DNA of 64,000 nucleotides from DATATV01 sp036268615. Lineage in GTDB: Bacteria > Actinomycetota > Actinomycetes > Mycobacteriales > Pseudonocardiaceae. Below, piece by piece: positions 57,954 through 64,000 of this stretch. Position numbers and translations under genes: made by a program. The first letter of the stretch is position 1. Every line of letters begins with the position of its first letter. The notes beneath the pieces are model-generated. The model did no database searches. It was not told where the DNA came from and saw nothing but the letters and a program-made list of their open reading frames with translations. The stretch is taken from the NCBI GenBank assembly GCA_036268615.1, contig DATATV010000068.1:167544-231543 (forward strand), given 5' to 3'.

Positions 57954-58987
57954 CCCGAGGTGCCCAACTGGTTGCCCCACAGGCTCTTGTCGTTCACGTT
58001 CGCCTTGGTCACCAGTGGCGCGGGCAGCTGGTCCTCCAGGTTTCCGTTGCCCCAGCTGATGATCGTGCTGTTGTGGTCGGTCGGGCCCGGCTTGAACACC
58101 TTGCCGGCCAGCGCGGCCTGCGCGTAGTAGAGCGCCCACTTCGCGTACTGGTCGGCCGGCTGGGAGACGGTCGCGTCGATCAGGCCCTGCCGGATGTCGG
58201 TGAACTCCTGCGGCACGCCGTCGTTGGAGATGATGCTGATGTGCCCGGCCTGGCCGGCCGGCACGAGCTTGCCGGCGCTCTTGAGCACCTGGAGGGTGGC
58301 CGACAGGAACACGCTGGCCTGCATGTAGATGCCGCCGATGTCGGGGTGCTGGGTGAGCACGGTCTGCAGGGCCGCGGCGCCCTTGCCGCTGTCCCAGTCG
58401 GTCGGCTCGCCGTAGACGGTGATGCCCGGGAAGCTCTTCTTCATGCACGCGTTGAACGCGTCGGTGCGGTCCCGACCGTTGATCGAGTCGAGCGCGCCCT
58501 CCAGGTCGACCACCTTGCCGGTGCCGTGCAGCTGCTGGCCGAGGAACTGGCAGGACTTCTGGCCGTAGGCGACATTGTTCGCGCGCACCACCATGTACAC
58601 CTTGCCGGAGTCCGGCCGGGTGTCCACCGAGACCACCGGGATGTTCTTGTTGGCCAACTGGGTGAGCGTGCCGACCACCGCGCCGGTGTCCTGCGGGGCC
58701 ATCACGATCGCCTTGGCACCCTGGCTGACCAGGGCCTGCACGTTCGCGGCGAGCTTGGAGATGTCGTTCTGCGAGTTGGTGGTCGGCATCAGGTTGATGC
58801 CGAGGGCCTTGCTCTCCTGGGGTACGTACTTGGCGTAGGCGACCCAGAAGTCGGTGTCCGTCCTGGGCAGGTCGAGGCCGACCTTCGGCCCGCTGCCCGA
58901 GGAGGTCTGGGCCGAACTACAGCCTGCTAACAGGCACACGGCGGCCGCGACGGTCGCGGCCACCTTCCACGCGGTACGCAGTTGCAT
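57950..58987 (-). CDS. sugar-binding lipoprotein, LacI-type fold
   Basis: 345 aa with lipobox VCLLAGCSS (Cys at about 23). Periplasmic-binding fold 4: KVGLDLPRTDTDFWVAYAKYVPQESKALG, VSQGAKAIVMAPQDTGAV, IPVVSVDTRPDSG and HISIISNDGVPQ. Delivers the sugar to the RbsC/RbsA-type transporter. GAGGAAG precedes ATG 58987; 59 nt downstream of the SDR gene. Confidence 0.92.
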   Translation of the reverse strand: MQLRTAWKVAATVAAAVCLLAGCSSAQTSSGSGPKVGLDLPRTDTDFWVAYAKYVPQESKALGINLMPTTNSQNDISKLAANVQALVSQGAKAIVMAPQDTGAVVGTLTQLANKNIPVVSVDTRPDSGKVYMVVRANNVAYGQKSCQFLGQQLHGTGKVVDLEGALDSINGRDRTDAFNACMKKSFPGITVYGEPTDWDSGKGAAALQTVLTQHPDIGGIYMQASVFLSATLQVLKSAGKLVPAGQAGHISIISNDGVPQEFTDIRQGLIDATVSQPADQYAKWALYYAQAALAGKVFKPGPTDHNSTIISWGNGNLEDQLPAPLVTKANVNDKSLWGNQLGTSG

Positions 58988-59046
58988 CGTTGCTTCCTCT
59001 TCCCGAATACGTCGACGCTGACGAGCCAGACCGTGCCGACGGCCCG

Positions 59047-59829
59047 TTACTGGGAGTGTTCCTGCGTTGCCGGCCGCAGCCGCAGGCCTTGCATACCGCC
59101 GTCCACCGCGATCGACGTGCCGGTCGTCGCGGCGGTCAGTGGGCTGACCAGGTAGCCGATGGTCGCCGCGACCTCGTCGGCGGACACCAGCCGGCCGGTG
59201 GGCTGGCGGGCGTTGAGCGCGGCCAGTTCGGCCGAGGGGTCGTCGGCCGAGTCCAGCAGCCTGCGCACCCACGGGGTGTCCACCGTGCCGGGATTGACAC
59301 AGTTGACCCGGATTCCCTCCCGCACGTGGTCGGCGGCCATCGCCAGGGTGAGCGAGTAGACCGCGCCCTTGGACGCGCTGTAGAGCGCGCGACTGGGCAG
59401 TCCGGCGGTGGCCGCGATCGAGCAGGTGTTCACGATCGCCGGCGTGTGGCCGGCCGTGGCCGAGGCGCGCAGCGCGGGCAACGCCGCCCTGGCCACCCGG
59501 ACCATGCCCAGCACGTTCACCTCGAACACCCGGCGCCACTCGGCGAGGTCGTTGTCCTCAACCGTGCCCTGGGCGCCGATGCCGGCATTGTTGACCAGGA
59601 TGTCCAGGCCGCCGAGCTGCTCGATCGCCGAGGCGACCGCGTCGGCGACCGAGTCGTCGGTGACATCGCCGCGCACCCCGAGCAGCGGTTCGGGCAGTCC
59701 CTCGGGTTTCAGGTCGAGGCAGGCCACGGTGGCGCCACGCTCCGCGAGCAGTCGCGCGGTGGCCAGGCCGATGCCGGAACCGCCCCCGGTGACCAGGGCG
59801 GTTCGGCCGGCCAGTTCAGGACTGGGCAT
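59047..59829 (-). CDS. SDR, 2-keto-3-deoxy-L-fuconate dehydrogenase type
   Basis: 260-aa classic short-chain dehydrogenase: TGGGSGIG cofactor loop, CLDL acid after strand 2 (NAD preference), NNAG, catalytic Ser (NTCSIAAT) and YSASK. Position between fuconate dehydratase and the sugar transporter fits oxidation of 2-keto-3-deoxy-L-fuconate to the 2,4-diketo acid. ATG 59829 overlaps the dehydratase gene by 14 nt and has GGAGGGAC upstream. Confidence 0.88.
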   Translation of the reverse strand: MPSPELAGRTALVTGGGSGIGLATARLLAERGATVACLDLKPEGLPEPLLGVRGDVTDDSVADAVASAIEQLGGLDILVNNAGIGAQGTVEDNDLAEWRRVFEVNVLGMVRVARAALPALRASATAGHTPAIVNTCSIAATAGLPSRALYSASKGAVYSLTLAMAADHVREGIRVNCVNPGTVDTPWVRRLLDSADDPSAELAALNARQPTGRLVSADEVAATIGYLVSPLTAATTGTSIAVDGGMQGLRLRPATQEHSQ

Positions 59830-61129
59830 CGTCCCTCCATGTCGGACCGTCGGGATAGGTGTACTCGGCGAGGGACTCCGGCCGGATCTCGGCGGAGAAC
59901 CCGGGTGCCAACGGCGCACGGTAGTGCCCGTCCTCGATCACCGCCGGGTCGACGAAGTGTTCGTGCAGATGGTCGGTGTACTCGATCACCCGGTCGGCGA
60001 CGGTGCCGCTGACCGCGAGGTAATCGAACATGGACAGGTGCTGGACGAGTTCGCTGAGCCCGACGCCACCGGCGTGCGGACAGACCGGAACGCCGAACTT
60101 GGCCGCCAGTAACAGGATCGCGATGTTCTCGTTGACCCCGGCGACCCGGGCCGCGTCGATCTGGACGAAGTCGACCGCCCCGGCCTGCAACAGTTGCTTG
60201 AACACCACCCGGTTCTGCACGTGCTCACCGGTGGCCACCCTGATCGGCCGGATGCCGCGCCGGATGGCCGCGTGGCCGAGCACGTCGTCGGGCGAGGTCG
60301 GCTCCTCCACCCAGTACGGGTCGAACTCGGCCAGCGCGCCGATCATCTCGATCGCGACCGGCACGTCCCAGCGCTGGTTGGCGTCCACCGCGATCCGGAC
60401 GTCCGGGCCGGCCACCTCGCGGGCCAGCCGGAACCGGCGCAGGTCGTCGGCGATGTTCGCGCCGACCTTGAGCTTGATCTGGGTGAAGCCGTCGGCCAGC
60501 GCCTTCTTGGTCAGCCGCATCAGCTTCTCGTCGGAGTAGCCCAGCCAGCCCGGTGAGGTGGTGTAGGCCGGGTAGCCGCCGGCCAGCAGGGCGGCCTCGC
60601 GTTCCGCCCGGCCGGCACGTGCCTCGGTGAGCATGGTGAACGCGTCGGCCGGGGTGAGCGCGTCGGTCAGGTAGCGGAAGTCGACCAGGTCGACCAGTTC
60701 GGCCGGGGACATGTCGGCCAGCAGCCGCCACAGCGGCTGGTCGGCGCGCTTGGCCTTGAGGTCCCACAGCGCGTTGACCACCGCGCCGATGGCCATGTGC
60801 ATGACGCCCTTCTCCGGGCCCAGCCAGCGCAGCTGTGGGTCGTGCACGAGTCGTCGCCAGGTCGTGCCCATGTCGGCGAGGGTCTCGGCCAGCGGCGAGC
60901 CGATCAGGAACGGGGCGAGCGCCTGGATCGCGGCGACCTGCACGTCGTTGCCCCGGCCGATGGTGAAGGCGAAGCCGTGGCCGGTGAGGCCGTCCTCGGC
61001 GTCGGTGCCGATCACCACGTACGCGGCCGAGTAGTCCGGGTCCGGGTTCATCGCGTCGGAGCCGTCCAGCTCACGCGACGTGGGGAAGCGGATGTCGTGC
61101 GTGGTCAGCGAAGTGATGGTGGCGGTCAT
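59816..61129 (-). CDS. fucD: L-fuconate dehydratase (enolase superfamily)
   Basis: 437 aa, the usual length. Dehydratase of the mandelate racemase subgroup: KxK in QIKLKVGANI, metal ligands Asp in AVDANQRWD, Glu in WVEEPTSP and Glu in ATGEHVQNR, then QIDAARVAG and the general acid/base His in PHAGGVGL. EYTDHLHEHF and HGFAFTIGRGND are characteristic of FucD. Converts L-fuconate to 2-keto-3-deoxy-L-fuconate. ATG 61129; first gene of the leftward operon, behind the palindrome at 61226. Confidence 0.93.
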   Translation of the reverse strand: MTATITSLTTHDIRFPTSRELDGSDAMNPDPDYSAAYVVIGTDAEDGLTGHGFAFTIGRGNDVQVAAIQALAPFLIGSPLAETLADMGTTWRRLVHDPQLRWLGPEKGVMHMAIGAVVNALWDLKAKRADQPLWRLLADMSPAELVDLVDFRYLTDALTPADAFTMLTEARAGRAEREAALLAGGYPAYTTSPGWLGYSDEKLMRLTKKALADGFTQIKLKVGANIADDLRRFRLAREVAGPDVRIAVDANQRWDVPVAIEMIGALAEFDPYWVEEPTSPDDVLGHAAIRRGIRPIRVATGEHVQNRVVFKQLLQAGAVDFVQIDAARVAGVNENIAILLLAAKFGVPVCPHAGGVGLSELVQHLSMFDYLAVSGTVADRVIEYTDHLHEHFVDPAVIEDGHYRAPLAPGFSAEIRPESLAEYTYPDGPTWRDDAQS

Positions 61130-61225
61130 CCCGGCACCACCGCCCAGCCGCTCGACACAGCCGGCGGACGCGTACCTGGTGGACCTACCCGGACCAGCTT
61201 CACCAACACCTCCACGGGTCAAACC

Positions 61226-61254
61226 TCCGATGTCTAGGTCTAGCAGACATCGGA
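61226..61254. promoter_or_regulatory. operator of the fucose-type operon
   Basis: TCCGATGTCT (61226-61235) and AGACATCGGA (61245-61254) are perfect inverted arms, with a 9-nt centre AGGTCTAGC. It lies 97-125 nt upstream of fucD. The ATGTCT/AGACAT core fits FCD-type GntR binding, so the regulator at 52616 is the natural candidate. Confidence 0.65.
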
Positions 61255-61331
61255 TGAATTTGTCCATCCGTCTGCTCCGAGGGACATTGCGGGTGCGGAG
61301 CCAGGTCACGGGACGGTGCGGAGGGCACGAG

Positions 61332-61859
61332 ATGCGGTTGCGGGATGTTGAGGTCGGCGACGTCGACGCCTACGTTCGGATGCGCTGTGATCCGGCGATG
61401 ATGGCCGAGCTCGGCGGCCCGCAGCCGCGCGCGGGGATCGAGGAGATCGTGCGCCGACACGCGTGCGACACCCGGTCCGGGGCCGCGCTGATCTGCCTCA
61501 TCGTGCCCGGCGAGGACCCCGCGGTCGTCGCCGGCACGGTTGCCCTGGCGGCCGGTGAGCATGATGGGGAATCACTGGCCGAGATAGGTTGGGCGGTGCT
61601 ACCGGAGTTCCAGGGCCGTGGTCTGGCCAAGACCGCCGTCCGTTTGCTGTTGGACCGCGCCCGCGGGCTGGGCCGCTCGGGTCTCGTGCACGCCTTCCCC
61701 GCCGTCACGAACGCGCCGTCCAACGGGGTCTGCCGTTCGGTCGGCTTCACGCTCCTCGGCCAACGAGACGTGTGGTTCGCCGGGAAGTTGTTCCACAGCA
61801 ACCATTGGCAGATCGACATCAGCGCGGCGCCGACGGACCGGACGGCAGCGTCGGGGTGA
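61332..61859 (+). CDS. GNAT N-acetyltransferase (RimJ-like)
   Basis: 175 aa: RLRDVEVGDVDAYVRMRCDPAMM start, LAEIGWAVLPEFQGRGLAKTAVRLLLDRA CoA loop (QGRGLA), and NAPSNGVCRSVGFTLLG, all typical of acetyltransf_3. ATG 61332 has GGAGG 7 nt upstream. Convergent with a secreted protein, divergent from fucD. Substrate unknown. Confidence 0.88.
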   Translation: MRLRDVEVGDVDAYVRMRCDPAMMAELGGPQPRAGIEEIVRRHACDTRSGAALICLIVPGEDPAVVAGTVALAAGEHDGESLAEIGWAVLPEFQGRGLAKTAVRLLLDRARGLGRSGLVHAFPAVTNAPSNGVCRSVGFTLLGQRDVWFAGKLFHSNHWQIDISAAPTDRTAASG

Positions 61860-61910
61860 GCCGGCCGGGGGCCGCCCGCGGGAGGGCAACGGGCGGCCCG
61901 ACCGGCCGGC
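61860..61910. terminator. long bidirectional hairpin
   Basis: GCCGGCCGG (61860-61868) pairs with CCGGCCGGC (61902-61910), and GGCCGCCCG (61870-61878) with CGGGCGGCC (61890-61898), separated by small bulges and an 11-nt loop. Between convergent genes. Confidence 0.8.
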
Positions 61911-61915
61911 GTCGG

Positions 61916-62494
61916 TCAGCCGGATCTACTGAAACTGGCCGGGTTGTAACACTTGTTCGTGCTGGAGTTGAACAGTGGTGTGGTGTCCACCGACTCGGTG
62001 GACGGTGGGTCGATGATCACCTGTTCGGAGTCCTGGGTGAGGTCGTCCTCGCAGTTGATCACATCGTTGGAGTTGCCGCCCTGGCCGCCGACCCACAGGT
62101 CGATGTGGTTGAGCTTCGGGCCACCGTCGGGGCCGTGACCGGTCCAGTCCTGGTCACACTCGACGCAGTCGTCCTCCATGATGAAATAGCGGTGCAGATA
62201 CGGGTAGTACACCTTGGTACCGACCGCGAGTTCTGCCTTGTCCGTCGCATAGGTGATCGGATCGGCGTAGGTCCCGGTCCCGCCCGCGGAATTGTGCAGG
62301 GTCGGATTGCCGTCGCTCTTCGGATAGGCGATGTCCCCACCGGGTGGGGAGTTGTCCGGCCAGCCGTAGAGCGTGACCAGGAAATTCTTCGTCGTACTCG
62401 CCTGCGCGGCGGGCGCGTGTGCGATCAGGCCGACGGTGACCCCGACGACCATCGCCAACGCGGCGAGCGTTGCGATCAGAATTCTTCGTGACAT
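61916..62494 (-). CDS. secreted protein of unknown function
   Basis: 192 aa. Signal peptide (RILIATLAALAMVVGVTVGLIAH, cleavage near APAAQAS). Mature part: LYGWPDNSPPGGDIAYP, ELAVGTKVYYPYLHRYFIMEDDCVECDQDW and HIDLWVGGQGGN, a pattern like 3D/double-psi-barrel proteins, with at least four Cys for disulfides. No catalytic set recognised. ATG 62494 lies 73 nt after the stop of the propeller gene upstream, so the two could be one transcript. Confidence 0.72.
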   Translation of the reverse strand: MSRRILIATLAALAMVVGVTVGLIAHAPAAQASTTKNFLVTLYGWPDNSPPGGDIAYPKSDGNPTLHNSAGGTGTYADPITYATDKAELAVGTKVYYPYLHRYFIMEDDCVECDQDWTGHGPDGGPKLNHIDLWVGGQGGNSNDVINCEDDLTQDSEQVIIDPPSTESVDTTPLFNSSTNKCYNPASFSRSG

Positions 62495-62567
62495 GACATC
62501 TCCAGACTGTCGAACTGGACAGTTGACCCGCCTTTTCTGTTGTCGATCACCTCCGTTCGGGAATCGC

Positions 62568-64000
62568 TCAGTGCAGCGGGCCGTAGACCTCCAGATGGCT
62601 CTGGTCGCCGACGAACACCAGCCCGTGCGCGACGGTCGGCACGTCGAAGTGGTTGAAGCCGGTCACGTCGTCGAGCCCGTCCCGGGCCGGATCGGCCGCA
62701 CTGGTCCAGAGCTGGCGGCCGATGTCGGCCGCGTCGAAGGCGCGCAGCACCGCGCCATGCGTCTGGTCGATCGTCCAGACGATGCCGCTGCCGGCCGTGG
62801 ACCCGTTGCTGGACACCACCGGCACCGCGCCCGGGTAGCTGAAGGCGACCGGCCCGGTGGCCACCGGCGTCGGCTCGATCGAGCCGTCGGCGGCCAGCCG
62901 CCACTGGGTCGGCCGGCCGGCCGCGCCGCTGCCGTAGACGAACTCGCCGGTGGTCGACTTCCAGTAGCCCCAGGTGCCCCACATGCCGCCGGGCACCGAG
63001 TCCACGGTCAACTCCTGCTTGATGTGGTCCACCTGCGTGTCGGTGCGCTGCCGGCACGCGTCGGGCAGCGCGGTGTAGCCGCCGAGGTGCTGCTCGTCCA
63101 GCACGTAGACCGCGCCGGTCTTGGAGGACAGGATCAGCTCGTCGTGGCTGGGCACCGCCAGCGGTGAACCGGAGCCGAGGTCCTGGTCGTGTTGGTAGCG
63201 GCACTGCTGGTCGAACGGCGTGAACGAGTCGACGACCCGCAGGGTTCCTTGTGCCGGCGCCATTTCCAGCACGCTGTCGCCGGCCGCGGTGCCGCCGGTG
63301 TCCAGGCTGAACGGGCCGTTCCCGGTGACCAGCAGCAGATGCCCGTGGCCGTCGACGGTGATGCCGCTCTCCGACTCCCAGAGGCCGCCCTCGTCGTCAT
63401 CGGGCGTGCTGTTGTAGACGGTCACCCGGGAAAGATCGGTTGTTCGGTAGCCGAGCACCCAGCCGTGGTAGGGGCTCAGGCCGCACCAGGAGGAGAAGCC
63501 GGCGTAGACGACGCCGTCGACCAGGGTCAGGCCCATCCGCTGCTGCTCGTCGCTCGCGGTGAAGCTCACCCGGTCGCCCGCCGCGTCCAGGCCGGTGCCG
63601 GCGACGCTCGCGGAGATCACCGTGGCCGGCCGGATGTCCTTGCCGGTGAACAGGCTCAGCGCGTGCAGCCGGTAGGTGAGCCGGCCGCGCTGCACGTCGA
63701 GGGCGAGCACGAACATGGTGCGGGTGGCCCAGTCGATCACCGGCGTCGAGGTCACCCCGACCTCCGGGGTGATCGAGTCGCAGAGCCGGTTGGTGGCGAT
63801 CCGATCACTGGCCGCCTGGAACGTGCGCGCACCCGGCGGCAGTAGCGAGACCTGCCAGAGCGGCGGGGTGGGTGTGCTGGCGTCTGCGTCGAACGCGTAG
63901 ACGCTGTCGTGCTGGGTGGCCACGAAGACCACGTCGTGCGGGTGGCCGTCGACGGGCAGACCGGGCACGAACAGCGGCTGTGCGTAGACCTTGCCGTCCA
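62568..64000 (-). CDS. PQQ-type beta-propeller protein, 5' end outside window
   Basis: At least 477 residues; the frame stays open to base 64000 (reading DGKVYAQPLFVPGLPVDG at the edge), so the GTG at 63968 is internal. Repeated propeller blades are visible: HDVVFVATQHDSVYAFDADAS, DGVVYAGFSSWCG, GHLLLVTGNGPF, LILSSKTGAVYVLDEQ, HGLVFVGDQSHLEVYG. Such proteins may be exported outer enzymes or simply binding propellers; the PQQ site residues cannot be judged. Two or more Cys (LCDS, WCGL, CRYQ, CRQR) suggest a secreted form. Confidence 0.82.
   Translation of the reverse strand, partial: DGKVYAQPLFVPGLPVDGHPHDVVFVATQHDSVYAFDADASTPTPPLWQVSLLPPGARTFQAASDRIATNRLCDSITPEVGVTSTPVIDWATRTMFVLALDVQRGRLTYRLHALSLFTGKDIRPATVISASVAGTGLDAAGDRVSFTASDEQQRMGLTLVDGVVYAGFSSWCGLSPYHGWVLGYRTTDLSRVTVYNSTPDDDEGGLWESESGITVDGHGHLLLVTGNGPFSLDTGGTAAGDSVLEMAPAQGTLRVVDSFTPFDQQCRYQHDQDLGSGSPLAVPSHDELILSSKTGAVYVLDEQHLGGYTALPDACRQRTDTQVDHIKQELTVDSVPGGMWGTWGYWKSTTGEFVYGSGAAGRPTQWRLAADGSIEPTPVATGPVAFSYPGAVPVVSSNGSTAGSGIVWTIDQTHGAVLRAFDAADIGRQLWTSAADPARDGLDDVTGFNHFDVPTVAHGLVFVGDQSHLEVYGPLH

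Overview
The window is a GC-rich chromosomal segment (coding third positions are nearly always G or C, GTG and TTG starts are common) from a filamentous-type actinomycete. Markers that point to Pseudonocardiales or a close relative are the suf operon with SufU and SufT in place of SufE, an F420-type oxidoreductase, a DUF397/DUF5753 regulator pair, several LacI/CUT-type sugar transporters, and a gene trio (ABC-F ATPase, 70-aa helix-turn-helix protein, EchA12-like crotonase) also found around Rv1472-Rv1473A in Mycobacterium tuberculosis. The genus cannot be fixed from sequence alone. No tRNA, rRNA, CRISPR array, phage or insertion sequence was seen.

Layout. 1-6740: a complete Fe-S assembly operon sufR-sufB-sufD-Rieske-sufC-sufS-sufU-sufT, with most genes joined by ATGA overlaps and closed by a perfect 14-bp hairpin. 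6774-9891: small regulators and repair/acetylation genes (MarR-GNAT fusion, XRE protein, AlkB, GNAT-like). 10041-16150: secreted S53 protease, EAL-CBS-GGDEF protein, dGTPase and an XRE protein. 16761-19693: the ABC-F / small HTH / crotonase block. 19702-24169: SIS-domain protein with a DasR-like operator, MobA-like transferase, GNAT, epoxide hydrolase, LCP cell-wall ligase and MarR. 24339-28595: a PAS-GGDEF-EAL protein whose catalytic motifs are all degenerate, a small conserved protein and a second S53 protease. 28721-37472: F420 oxidoreductase, a VapBC-like pair with a damaged toxin active site, HTH_42 protein, DUF3224/WYL divergent pair, a large beta-helix-like membrane protein, DUF397 and a broken DUF5753 regulator, and an alpha/beta hydrolase.

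37524-42522 is a five-gene operon read leftward (DeoR regulator, lipoprotein binding protein, two CUT1 permeases, zinc polyol-type dehydrogenase) for uptake and oxidation of a sugar alcohol; it has no ATPase of its own. 42893-48855 holds an ABC exporter, a 15-bp minisatellite grown from the end of a TetR gene, and divergent TetR/oxidoreductase and NmrA/AraC pairs. 48939-52438 has a secreted GH3 enzyme divergent from an APC permease.

52616-61254 is a second carbohydrate locus, best read as an L-fucose (or closely related deoxy-sugar) oxidative pathway: lactonase, aldose dehydrogenase, ABC importer (permease, ATPase, binding protein), 2-keto-3-deoxy-acid dehydrogenase and L-fuconate dehydratase, all leftward from a 10-bp-arm palindrome at 61226-61254, with a FadR-type GntR regulator at the far end. 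The final diketo-acid hydrolase is absent. 61332-64000 has a GNAT gene, a secreted two-domain-like protein and the 3' part of a PQQ-type beta-propeller protein that runs off the window.

The most unusual DNA features are a palindromic dispersed repeat (three copies at 53299-53505, where one copy is translated as the tail of the GntR regulator, and one inverted copy at 16600-16647), the 11-unit minisatellite at 44674-44838, and a series of clean palindromes in front of regulator genes.
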